The notes under the pieces: model-generated | Told to the model about the DNA's origin: nothing | What the model saw: only the letters and a program-made list of their open reading frames with translations | The model's database searches: none | Part shown: positions 24,008 through 31,276 of the stretch, in pieces | Layout of the letters: each line of letters begins with the position of its first letter | How positions within the stretch are numbered: the first letter of the stretch is position 1 | Translations under genes and position numbers: made by a program | NCBI GenBank assembly: GCA_045805605.1 | Contig: JBJMKX010000095.1 | Location: forward strand, 1-32,902 | Source: DATBDE01 sp045805605 | GTDB taxonomy: Bacteria; Actinomycetota; Thermoleophilia; Solirubrobacterales; Solirubrobacteraceae | Direction of reading: 5' to 3' | DNA: 32,902 nucleotides

Positions 24008-25308
24008 CCGAGCACCTCCCGCGCGCAATCGACATAGAAGCGCGCGGCGAACTCGAGGTCGCGCACGTCGATGCGCTCGTCGGCGCCGTGGACGAGCGGC
24101 CAGGTGTCGAAGAAGCCCTGATGGCGCTGAGGGAAGAACCCGTAGGCGATGCAGTCGGGGAACGCCGCGCGGAAGTGGCGCGAGTCGGTGAAGGCGGGCA
24201 ACTGGACGGGGATCACCCTCGCCCCCGGATCCTCCCGCTCGATCCAGCGTCCGATCAGGTCCATGAGCTCGGAGTACATCGGGGACCGGTTGCCGGGCAC
24301 CTTCTCGGAGAACTCGAGCCCGTAGCCGTCCTCGCCCAGCACCTCGCGGATGCGCCGCATGACGTGCTCGTCGTCCAGGCCCGGCGGCACGCGGCAGTCG
24401 ACCTGCAGCTCGGCCCGCGCCGGAATGACGTTGATCTTGTCCGAGGCCTTGATCCGCGTCGGCGTGACGCTGACCCCCAGCATGGCCTGCACGAGGATCG
24501 CAAGCCGCGGGTCGTGCTCGTTGAGCGCCATCAGGGCCGGCGTGGCGTCGCCGTCTACCTCCTCGCCGAGCCGGCGCAGTACCTCGGCGGGCTCGTCGGT
24601 GACGTCGTAGGACGGCTGCGCGCGCAGGCGCTCGAGCACCGGCGCCATCTTCAGCAGCGCGTTGTCCCCGAGCATCGGGACCGACGCGTGGCCGGCGGCG
24701 CCGCTCGTCGTGACCGTGAAGCGGTAGACGCCCTTCTCGGCGCAGCAGACGCCGTAGTGGCGGTCGCCGCGGTACTCGATGAACGTGCCGGCGCCCTCGT
24801 TGAGGAGGAAGTCGCAGCGCGCGAGTTCGGGGTGGTGCTCGCACAGCCACTGCGCGCCCAGCGCGCCGCCCGTCTCCTCGTCGGCGACGGCGATGACCTT
24901 CAGCTGGCCTCGGGCCGGGCGCCAGCCTTCGCGCGCCAGCGCGATCGCGGCGGCCGCCTCGGCCGCGACCTGCGACTTCATGTCGATCGCCCCGCGCCCC
25001 CATACGAAGCCGTCGACCAGGTCGCCCGACCACGGGTCGCGGGCCCACGCCTCGGGATCGGCAAGGACGGTGTCGACGTGGCCGAGGAAACCGAGCACGG
25101 GCCCTGGCGCGTCGCCGGCCAGCCGGGCGACCAGGTTCGGGCGGTCCGGCTCTGCACCCGCGAGCTCCACCTCGAAGCCGGCGTCGTCGAGCTGCGCCGC
25201 GAGGTGCTCCTGCGCCGGGCGCTCGTTGCCCGGCGGGTTGACCGTGTCGAAGCGGATCAGCTCCTGCAGGAGCTGTGTGACGTGTGCACCAAAGTCCATG
25301 CGGTCCAC
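24004..25308 (-). CDS. M20-family zinc peptidase/deacylase (ArgE/DapE/CPG2 type)
   Basis: A ~434-aa M20 metallohydrolase. Zinc ligands and catalytic residues are visible: FLGHVDTV (His77, Asp79), WGRGAIDMKSQVA (bridging Asp109) and AVADEETGG (Glu144, Glu145). The dimerisation domain occupies about 190-330, and SDKINVIPARAELQVDCR is typical. Members hydrolyse peptides or N-acyl amino acids in the cytosol; this one is closest to the general M20/M25/M40 group and cannot be assigned to a substrate. I prefer GTG at 25308 because TAGGAT lies 5 nt upstream; ATG at 25299 is the alternative. It is coupled to DUF1385 by a 4-bp overlap. Confidence 0.88.
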   Translation of the reverse strand: MDRMDFGAHVTQLLQELIRFDTVNPPGNERPAQEHLAAQLDDAGFEVELAGAEPDRPNLVARLAGDAPGPVLGFLGHVDTVLADPEAWARDPWSGDLVDGFVWGRGAIDMKSQVAAEAAAAIALAREGWRPARGQLKVIAVADEETGGALGAQWLCEHHPELARCDFLLNEGAGTFIEYRGDRHYGVCCAEKGVYRFTVTTSGAAGHASVPMLGDNALLKMAPVLERLRAQPSYDVTDEPAEVLRRLGEEVDGDATPALMALNEHDPRLAILVQAMLGVSVTPTRIKASDKINVIPARAELQVDCRVPPGLDDEHVMRRIREVLGEDGYGLEFSEKVPGNRSPMYSELMDLIGRWIEREDPGARVIPVQLPAFTDSRHFRAAFPDCIAYGFFPQRHQGFFDTWPLVHGADERIDVRDLEFAARFYVDCAREVLG

Positions 25309-25313
25309 CGTCG

Positions 25314-25319
25314 ATCCTA
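25314..25319 (-). promoter_or_regulatory. -10-like hexamer TAGGAT (minus strand) for the M20 peptidase
   Basis: On the minus strand TAGGAT ends 5 nt before the GTG at 25308 and so supports that start over the ATG at 25299. Confidence 0.5.
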
Positions 25320-25325
25320 GGGGTT

Positions 25326-25389
25326 GGGGATATCCCCACCCCCAGCTTGGGGGCATTCCCCATGGCGGGCGCGTGCGGGTCGAGCGACC
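25326..25389. other. cluster of GC hairpins in the M20-MMPL divergent gap
   Basis: Three adjacent inverted repeats: GGGGATATCCCC (25326-25337), CCCCCA/TGGGGG with a 3-nt loop (25339-25353), and GGTCG/CGACC with a 2-nt loop (25378-25389). They are followed at 25431 by copy B of the 36-nt repeat. This structured stretch would form part of a long leader if the MMPL promoter lies upstream of it. Confidence 0.65.
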
Positions 25390-25430
25390 ATCGCAGCGCA
25401 CCCATCCGGACCCAAACACGGTCGCCCGAC

Positions 25431-25466
25431 CGGCCGCCTCCGGCGGCCGTCGGCTCGACCGCTCTA
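25431..25466. repeat. 36-nt repeat, copy B, in the MMPL 5' leader
   Basis: Hairpin CGGCCGCC, loop TCC, GGCGGCCG, then CGGCTCGACCGCTCTA; it matches 4802-4837 at 33 of 36 positions. It ends 16 nt before the MMPL ATG and directly abuts the ribosome site (AACAGGAGA). Confidence 0.8.
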
Positions 25467-25482
25467 ACAGGAGATTCAAGTG

Positions 25483-27687
25483 ATGCAGTCGCGCAACCTC
25501 GCGGCGCGCGCCGGCCGGTGGAGCGCCGCACACCGCAAGACCGCCATCTTCGGGTGGCTTGCCCTCGTCGTGCTGTCGCTCGTCATCGGCGGCGCCGTGG
25601 GCACCAACACGATCAAGGACGAGGACCAGGGGAACGGCCAGTCGCGGACGGCCCAGAAGGCGATCAACGACAACTTCCCCAAGAAGGGCGACGAGAACGT
25701 CCTCGTCCAGTCGCGCTCCGGTCACCTCAAGCCGTCGAGCCCGCAGTTCCGGGCCGCGGTCAAGGACGTGACGGGCGCGGTCGGGACCTACCGGACGGTC
25801 TCGGAGATCGAGTCGCCCTACGCGCGCGGCAACGGTGGTCAGATCTCGCGTGACGGCCGTTCGGCGCTGGTGACGTTCTCGGTCGCGGGCGACTCCGACA
25901 AGGCCAAGGAGCGAATCGGCCCGATCGAGGACTCGGTGGCCAAGGTCGCTCGTGCGCACCCCGAGCTCCGTATCGAGGAATTCGGTTCGGCTAGCGCGAG
26001 CAAGGCGCTCCAGAAGGCATTTTCGGACGACTTCTCCAAGGCCGAGGTCACCTCGGTCCCGATCACGCTCATCATCCTCGTGATCGCGTTCGGCGCGCTG
26101 GTGGCCGCGGGGATCCCGCTGCTGCTCGGCCTGAGCGCGGTGGCGATCGCCATCGGCCTCGTGGCCCTGCCGAGCCAGATCTTCCCGGTCGACGACGCCG
26201 TGACGTCGGTCATCCTGCTCGTCGGCTTGGCGGTCGGCGTCGACTACACGCTGTTCATCCTGCGCCGCGAGCGGGAGGAACGCGTGCTGGGACGCAGTCC
26301 CGAGGAGGCGCTGAGCGTCGCGTCGGCGACGTCGGGGCGCGCCGTGCTGGTCTCCGGCCTGACCGTCATGGTCGCCATGGCCGGCATGTTCTTCACCGGC
26401 TCGAACGTCTTCACCGGCTTCGGGATCGGGACGATCCTCGTCGTCGCCGCGGCGATGCTCGGCTCGGTGACCGTCGTTCCCGCCGTGCTGAGCTGGCTGG
26501 GCGACCGGGTCGAGAAGGGCCGCGTCCCGTTCCTCGCCAGATGGCGTGAGCAGCGCCAGGCGCGAGGCTCGTCGGGCGCCTGGGGCTGGCTCCTCGACCG
26601 GGTCCTCGCCCGTCCGGTGGTGTCCGTCGTGCTCTCGGCCGGCGTGCTCATCGCGCTCGCGATCCCCGCCTTCGGGCTGCACACGGCGGCGTTCAGCACG
26701 GACGCGCTTCCCCGCACCCTGCCGATCATGAAGACCTACGACCGCATCCAGGCGGCCTTCCCGGGCAGCGGGGTTCCCGCCGTGGTCGCGGTGCAGGCAA
26801 GCGACGTGACGGCGCCGAAGGTCGTCGGCCAGATGAAGGCGCTCGAGCGCCAGGCCCTGGCGACCGGCGAGTTCAAGCGGCCGGTGTTCACCAGCGTCAG
26901 CCCGAACCATCGCGTGATGACGATGGACCTGCCGATGGTCGGGTCGGGCACCGACGGCCGGTCGGAGACGGCGCTCGCGCAGCTGCGCGACCGCCTGATC
27001 CCGGCGACGGTTGGGACGGTCGACGGCGCGAAGACCTACGTGACCGGGCAGACGGCGCAGTCGAAGGACTTCAACGACGTGATGAAGTCGCATGCGCCGC
27101 TGGTGTTCGCCTTCGTCCTGTTCCTGGCCTTCATCCTGCTCCTGGTCACGTTCCGCTCGATCGTGATCCCGATCAAGGCGATCGTGCTCAACCTGCTCTC
27201 GGTGGGCGCGGCCTACGGGGTGCTGGCGTTGGTCTTCCAGAACCACTGGGCCGAGAGCATCCTCGGCTTCAAGTCGACCGGCGGCATCACGGCCTGGCTG
27301 CCGATCTTCCTCTTCGTGATCCTGTTCGGCCTGTCGATGGACTACCACGTCTTCATCCTCAGCCGGATCCGCGAGGCGTTCGATCGGGGCATGAAGACCG
27401 AGGACGCCGTCGCCCACGGCATCAAGACCACGGCAGGCACGGTGACGAGCGCGGCGGTGGTGATGGTGGCGGTGTTCGCGATCTTCGCCACGCTGTCGAT
27501 GCTCGACTTCAAGCAGATGGGCATCGGCCTCGCCGTGGCGGTGCTGATCGACGCGACGATCGTGCGGGCGGTCCTGCTGCCCGCGACGATGAAGCTCCTC
27601 GGCGACTGGAACTGGTACCTGCCGAAGTCGCTGCGGTGGCTGCCGCGGGTCCGCCACGAGCCGGAGCCGGAGGGCGCGCGGGCGTGA
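25483..27687 (+). CDS. MMPL/RND-family transporter
   Basis: A 734-aa MMPL protein with two repeats of one helix, an external loop and five helices. First half: helix at about 24-43 (FGWLALVVLSLVIGGAVG), external domain to about 185, then helices including VILLVGLAVGVDYTLFILRR, whose VGVDYTLF contains the conserved Asp-Tyr pair used for proton relay. The second half repeats this with FGLSMDYHVFILSRIRE. The family exports lipids or hydrophobic compounds across the membrane. The best start is ATG at 25483 with AGGAG 8-9 nt upstream; a GTG immediately before it is the alternative. The 175-nt gap upstream is rich in inverted repeats. rarA begins 4 nt downstream or slightly later. Confidence 0.92.
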   Translation: MQSRNLAARAGRWSAAHRKTAIFGWLALVVLSLVIGGAVGTNTIKDEDQGNGQSRTAQKAINDNFPKKGDENVLVQSRSGHLKPSSPQFRAAVKDVTGAVGTYRTVSEIESPYARGNGGQISRDGRSALVTFSVAGDSDKAKERIGPIEDSVAKVARAHPELRIEEFGSASASKALQKAFSDDFSKAEVTSVPITLIILVIAFGALVAAGIPLLLGLSAVAIAIGLVALPSQIFPVDDAVTSVILLVGLAVGVDYTLFILRREREERVLGRSPEEALSVASATSGRAVLVSGLTVMVAMAGMFFTGSNVFTGFGIGTILVVAAAMLGSVTVVPAVLSWLGDRVEKGRVPFLARWREQRQARGSSGAWGWLLDRVLARPVVSVVLSAGVLIALAIPAFGLHTAAFSTDALPRTLPIMKTYDRIQAAFPGSGVPAVVAVQASDVTAPKVVGQMKALERQALATGEFKRPVFTSVSPNHRVMTMDLPMVGSGTDGRSETALAQLRDRLIPATVGTVDGAKTYVTGQTAQSKDFNDVMKSHAPLVFAFVLFLAFILLLVTFRSIVIPIKAIVLNLLSVGAAYGVLALVFQNHWAESILGFKSTGGITAWLPIFLFVILFGLSMDYHVFILSRIREAFDRGMKTEDAVAHGIKTTAGTVTSAAVVMVAVFAIFATLSMLDFKQMGIGLAVAVLIDATIVRAVLLPATMKLLGDWNWYLPKSLRWLPRVRHEPEPEGARA

Positions 27688-27691
27688 CAGG

Positions 27692-29035
27692 GTGATCGGG
27701 CTCCGCCCGACCCCGACTAGGCTGAGCCCCAGCATCGCCGACCAGCTCTTCGACACACCGGAGCCGCCGCGCGGGCGCACGGGGGTCCCTCCCGAGGAGG
27801 GACCCCTGCCCGTGCGGATGCGCCCGGCCACGCTCGACGACTTCGTGGGCCAGGAGCACCTGCTCGCCCCGGGGTCGGCGCTGCGCACGGCGATCGAGAC
27901 CGGCCGCCCGCATTCGATGGTGCTCTACGGCCCGCCCGGCTCGGGCAAGACCACGCTTGCGCGGATCGTGGCGCGCGCGGCAGGGGCGGCGTTCGAGGAG
28001 GTCTCGGCGGTCGAGGCCGGGCGGGCCGAGGTGCGGGCCGTCCTGCAGCGCGCCGAGCACCGCCGGGCCACCACGGGCGAGCGCACGATCTTCTTCCTCG
28101 ACGAGATCCACCGCTTCAACAAGGCCCAGCAGGACGCGCTGCTGCCGGCAGTTGAGGAGGGGCTCGTCACGCTCATCGGGGCGACGACGGAGAACCCGTA
28201 CTTCGAGGTCAACTCGGCTCTGCTCTCCCGCACGCAGGTCTACGAGCTGCACGCGCTGTCCGAGGAGGACATCCGCACCGTCGTGCTTCGCGCCCAGCCC
28301 TCGCTGGACGACGACGTCGTCTCCTTCCTCGCACTGCGCTCGGGCGGCGACGCGCGCACCGCGCTGGCGGCGTTGGAGCTCGCGCAGTCGATGGCGGGCG
28401 ACGGCGCGATCACGCTCGAGCAGGCCGAGGACGCGCTGCAGCGGCGGGCGCTGCGCTACGACAAGAAGGCCGACCAGCACTACGACACGATCTCGGCCTG
28501 GATCAAGGCGACGCGCGGCTCGGACCCCGACGCGTCGCTCTACTACCTGGCGGTGATGCTGGAGGGCGGGGAGGACCCGCGCTTCATCGCCAGGCGGATG
28601 CTCATCTTCGCCTCCGAGGACGTGGGGAATGCCGAGCCGCAGGCGCTGCAGGTGGCCGCCGCCGCGGCCTACGCGGTGGAGCACGTCGGCATGCCGGAGG
28701 CCCAGCTCAACCTCGCCCAGGCGGCCATCTACCTGTCGCTGGCGCCGAAGTCCAAGGCGGCGACGCGGGCGATCGGAGCGGCCCGCGCGCACGTGCGCGA
28801 GCACGGGGCCAAGCTGCCGCCGCTCTATCTGCGCTCGAGCGGTCACCCGGGCGCGCGGCCGCTCGGCCGCGGGCAGGGGTACGACTCGCCCCACGACCAC
28901 CCGGGCGCCGTCTCGCCCCAGGAGCTGATGCCCGACGAGCTGGTGGGCGAGCGCTTCTACGACCCGGGCGAGGCCGAGCGGGCGCTGGCCGAGCGGCTGG
29001 CCGAGGTCCGGCGCCTGCGCGGCCGCCCGGCATAG
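27692..29035 (+). CDS. rarA: replication-associated recombination protein A (RarA/MgsA)
   Basis: A 447-aa (from GTG at 27692) clamp-loader-like AAA+ ATPase acting at stalled forks. RMRPATLDDFVGQEHLL leads into Walker A GPPGSGKTT (80-88); Walker B is FFLDEIHRFN; sensor region is LIGATTENPYFEVNSALLSR; the C-terminus has SDPDASLYYLAVMLEGGEDPRFIARR, all standard for RarA. The start is uncertain. GTG 27692 is the first canonical codon, but homologues usually begin near the IADQLFD segment (ATC at 27734), and a TAGGCT box sits 10 nt before that codon. A GTG at 27812 behind GGAGG is another option. A strong hairpin lies inside the N-terminal coding part. Confidence 0.93.
   Translation: MIGLRPTPTRLSPSIADQLFDTPEPPRGRTGVPPEEGPLPVRMRPATLDDFVGQEHLLAPGSALRTAIETGRPHSMVLYGPPGSGKTTLARIVARAAGAAFEEVSAVEAGRAEVRAVLQRAEHRRATTGERTIFFLDEIHRFNKAQQDALLPAVEEGLVTLIGATTENPYFEVNSALLSRTQVYELHALSEEDIRTVVLRAQPSLDDDVVSFLALRSGGDARTALAALELAQSMAGDGAITLEQAEDALQRRALRYDKKADQHYDTISAWIKATRGSDPDASLYYLAVMLEGGEDPRFIARRMLIFASEDVGNAEPQALQVAAAAAYAVEHVGMPEAQLNLAQAAIYLSLAPKSKAATRAIGAARAHVREHGAKLPPLYLRSSGHPGARPLGRGQGYDSPHDHPGAVSPQELMPDELVGERFYDPGEAERALAERLAEVRRLRGRPA
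27776..27816. repeat. strong palindrome inside the rarA 5' coding region
   Basis: Perfect 11-bp stem GGGGTCCCTCC (27782-27792), loop CGA, GGAGGGACCCC (27796-27806), extended by CGCACG (27776-27781) with CGTGCG (27811-27816) across a 4-nt bulge. In frame it encodes the low-complexity linker RTGVPPEEGPLPVR. Confidence 0.8.
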
Positions 29036-29082
29036 ACAGGATCTTTACGGGGCATTTCGAGTGGGTCTGCTTCCCTGGACCG

Positions 29083-29454
29083 GTGGCCTCGTCCGCCTTC
29101 GATCCCGGCGCCCTGCTCGCGCGCTCGTATCCGCTCCCCACCGGGGAGCGCGTGCGCCTGCGCCTGCTGCGACAGTCCGATGCGGCCGCGATGCGCCAGC
29201 TCCTGGTCGAGGCCGGCGACGTGCCGGACGAGCTCGAGGTCCGACGCCTGCTGTCGTTCGATCCGCGCCATCGGATCGCCATTGCCGCGGTGACGCCGCG
29301 CCCGCGCGCGGAGGCGCTTCTCGGGGCAGGCGCGATCGACCTGATCCCGGGCGCCGACCCCGACGCGATCGTGGTCGACCCGGCGTGCGCCGACGCGCTC
29401 GAGGACCTGCTGGGCAGCGCCCTGCGCGCGCGGGCACGCCGGACGGCGGCGTAG
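29083..29454 (+). CDS. small GNAT-like protein, unknown function
   Basis: A 123-aa protein from GTG at 29083. The N-terminal GERVRLRLLRQSDAAAMRQLL has the look of the first strand and helix of a GCN5-type acetyltransferase, and RIAIAAV followed by GAGAIDL resembles the next strands. The acetyl-CoA-binding R/QxxGxG/A signature is missing and the protein ends early, so activity is doubtful. It may be a short divergent GNAT or an unrelated conserved protein. It sits 47 nt after rarA and 20 nt before the aldehyde-dehydrogenase homologue, on the same strand. A TAGGGT box overlaps its stop codon. Confidence 0.6.
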   Translation: MASSAFDPGALLARSYPLPTGERVRLRLLRQSDAAAMRQLLVEAGDVPDELEVRRLLSFDPRHRIAIAAVTPRPRAEALLGAGAIDLIPGADPDAIVVDPACADALEDLLGSALRARARRTAA

Positions 29455-29474
29455 GGTCTTGCGGTCCGGCGGCA

Positions 29475-30923
29475 ATGGCCGCTCTCGTCAGCCGCGACGC
29501 GTGCACCGGCCAGGCCATCGGCGAGGTACCCGAGACGCCGCCCGAGGCCGTGGCCGCCATCGTCGGCGAGGTCGCCGCCGTCCAGCCGTTCTGGGCGGCG
29601 CTGCCGCTGGGCGACCGCTCGCGCTACCTGCGGCGCATCGCCCAGGTCGTGCTCGACGAGGTCGACGACCTGAGCGAGCTGTTCGCGCGCGAGCAGGGAC
29701 GCCCGCGGACCGAGGCGGTCACGATGGAGCTTCTGGCCTCCGTCGACGCGCTGCGCTGGGTGGCCGCCCACGCGCCGCGCTTCCTCGCCGACCAGCGCCT
29801 GCGCGGCAATCAGCTGCCGCTGCGGGGCAAGCGCTCGCACCTCGTGCGTGATCCGGTTGGCGTCGTCGGGGTCTGCTCGCCGTGGAGCTCGCCGTGGGCC
29901 AGCGGCATGCGCCGGGTCGCCTACGCACTCATGGCAGGCAACGGCGTGGTGCTGGTGCCGGATCCGCTGGTGCCGCTCTCGGCCGTGCGGCTCGTGCGCG
30001 CGCTCGATCGCGCGGGCGTGCCCGAGGGCCTGGTCCGAGTGGCGGCCGGAACGGGCGACCTGGCGAACGCGTTGGAGCGCGGGGGAGCGGGGCAGGTGGT
30101 GCGGATCGGCGCGCTCGGACGCGACCCGATGCTCGTGCTCGCCGACGCCTCGGTGCCGCACGCGGTGTCGGGGGCGCTGTGGGCGGCGTTCGCGAACGCC
30201 GGCCAGTCGCGCGTGAACGTCGCTCGCGTGTACGTCCGCCGCGAGGTCGCCGACCGGTTCACCGAGCAGCTCGTCGCGGCCGCGGGCCGGCTGCGTCTCG
30301 GCGACCCGGGGCGCTGGGACGTCGACATCGGCCCGCTCGCGAGCGCCGAGCATCTTCCCGTCGTGTGTGATGCCGTCGATGAAGCGGTCGCCGCCGGGGC
30401 CGAGCGCCTCACCGGCGGGCCCGCCGACATCCCCGGCGTCGTGGGCCCATTCTTCGCCCCGGTGGTGCTGCGCGGGGCGACGCGGCAGATGCGCGTGCTG
30501 AGCGAGCCCCTGCCGGGACCGGTGCTGCCGGTCGTGGCGGTCGACAGTGAAGACGAGGCGATCGCGCTGGCCAACGAGACGCCGAGCGTGGGCGCGTCGG
30601 TGTGGACCGCCGATCGCGGCCGCGGCGAGCGGATCACGCGCGAGCTGCAGGCCGAGCGGGCGTGGATCAACGAGCACATGCTCACCGCCCTCTCGCCGGC
30701 GGGACTGGCCGAGTTCGTCGACGTGCGCCTGCGCGTGTGGGAGCCATCTCGCCTGCGCGACCTGTGGTGGTACCCCTACGACGAGTCGCTTGCGCGGACG
30801 ATGAAGGCGGTCACGCGCTACTTCTACGGCCGCGAGTCCGAGCGCCTGAAGGCGCTGCGCGAGGGCGCGGTCCCGGCCGTGCGCCTCGCGCGCCGACTCG
30901 CGCGCGACACGGTCCGGCGCTAG
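29475..30923 (+). CDS. aldehyde dehydrogenase homologue lacking catalytic residues (probable pseudoenzyme)
   Basis: A 482-aa protein with the aldehyde dehydrogenase fold overall: PRFLADQRLRGNQLP, VRDPVGVVGVCSPWSSPW, AFANAGQS and SEDEAIALANETPSVGASVW are recognisable. The chemistry is gone. PWNxP has become PWSSP (Ser138 for Asn); the GQxC motif reads GQSR (Arg246 for the nucleophilic Cys); the general-base Glu of ELGGKDP is replaced (IGALGRDP); the NAD-contact Lys of 'KP' reads VPDP; and the FTGS nucleotide-binding turn with about 20 residues is missing. The frame is intact, so it is not a decaying gene. A ~55-residue C-terminal extension (WWYPYDESLARTMKAVTRYF onwards, basic at its end) could bind membrane or partner. 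A 38-nt hairpin follows. Confidence 0.82.
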   Translation: MAALVSRDACTGQAIGEVPETPPEAVAAIVGEVAAVQPFWAALPLGDRSRYLRRIAQVVLDEVDDLSELFAREQGRPRTEAVTMELLASVDALRWVAAHAPRFLADQRLRGNQLPLRGKRSHLVRDPVGVVGVCSPWSSPWASGMRRVAYALMAGNGVVLVPDPLVPLSAVRLVRALDRAGVPEGLVRVAAGTGDLANALERGGAGQVVRIGALGRDPMLVLADASVPHAVSGALWAAFANAGQSRVNVARVYVRREVADRFTEQLVAAAGRLRLGDPGRWDVDIGPLASAEHLPVVCDAVDEAVAAGAERLTGGPADIPGVVGPFFAPVVLRGATRQMRVLSEPLPGPVLPVVAVDSEDEAIALANETPSVGASVWTADRGRGERITRELQAERAWINEHMLTALSPAGLAEFVDVRLRVWEPSRLRDLWWYPYDESLARTMKAVTRYFYGRESERLKALREGAVPAVRLARRLARDTVRR

Positions 30924-30932
30924 GTCACTTCG

Positions 30933-30970
30933 GTCATCGCCGGCGGAGCCCCGGCGAACGGCGCGATGAC
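30933..30970 (+). terminator. hairpin after the ALDH-like gene, possible terminator
   Basis: GTCATCGC (30933-30940) pairs with GCGATGAC (30963-30970); inside, GCCGG pairs with CCGGC. It begins 9 nt after the stop. No U-tract follows, as is common in high-GC actinobacteria, so termination activity is unproven. Confidence 0.5.
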
Positions 30971-30978
30971 GGGGAATC

Positions 30979-31004
30979 GGGGGTGACCTGCCACGAACAC
31001 CCCC
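30979..31004. repeat. small inverted repeat GGGGGTG/CACCCCC
   Basis: GGGGGTG (30979-30985) and CACCCCC (30998-31004) are perfect 7-bp arms around a 12-nt loop, between the terminator-like hairpin and the larger inverted repeat at 31027. Confidence 0.6.
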
Positions 31005-31026
31005 TGCCCCCCGCACCGCTTGGGCG

Positions 31027-31075
31027 GGGGTGTGTGCACCTGACAGTCCTATAGGCGGTCAACTGCACACACCCC
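31027..31075. repeat. 49-nt nested inverted repeat
   Basis: Perfect 12-bp outer arms GGGGTGTGTGCA (31027-31038) and TGCACACACCCC (31064-31075), a 2x2 internal loop, then inner arms TGAC (31041-31044) and GTCA (31058-31061) around a 13-nt loop. The two-stem layout parallels the 45-nt elements, though the sequence differs. Confidence 0.75.
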
Positions 31076-31262
31076 GGCCGGACCCTCCATTCTTCGTCGC
31101 CCCGTTCGCCCGCCGTTCGCCAAGACCGGCAGGCGCGCCCGACCAACTCCCTAAAACGTCCCTCGAGGCGCTCCAGCGCAGCTCTTCGCGCTCCGCTGTG
31201 GGCTGAGGCGATGCATGTGACTCCCTTCCATTGGTTGGGGTTGGATCGCCTTGGCCGCCCTC
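31076..31262. other. 187-nt stretch without a recognised gene
   Basis: No coding frame with family resemblance is visible. It contains short inverted repeats such as GCGCT/AGCGC around the 31170s and a G-rich run GGTTGGGGTTGG near 31235. TTGGAT, 16 nt before TACCAT, is a plausible -35 box for the siroheme gene. It could hold a small RNA or simply upstream promoter DNA; I see no riboswitch consensus. Confidence 0.4.
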
Positions 31263-31268
31263 TACCAT
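31263..31268 (+). promoter_or_regulatory. -10 hexamer TACCAT with TTGGAT -35, siroheme/Moco operon
   Basis: TACCAT ends 8 nt before the ATG at 31277, and TTGGAT lies 16 nt upstream of it. This is the best two-box promoter in the window. The intervening GAGGGA may double as a weak ribosome site. Confidence 0.55.
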
Positions 31269-31276
31269 CGAGGGAC

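Noticed and set aside
25320..27888. A long minus-strand open frame continuing upstream of the M20 peptidase
   Set aside because: It is antisense to the MMPL transporter and rarA and has skewed Arg/His/Asp-rich composition without motifs. The peptidase resemblance begins at the GTG/ATG near 25300.
31211..31276. An upstream ATG (31211) as the start of the siroheme dehydrogenase
   Set aside because: It would place the TTGGAT/TACCAT promoter inside the gene and add residues with no family resemblance; the ATG at 31277 is 8 nt after the -10 box.
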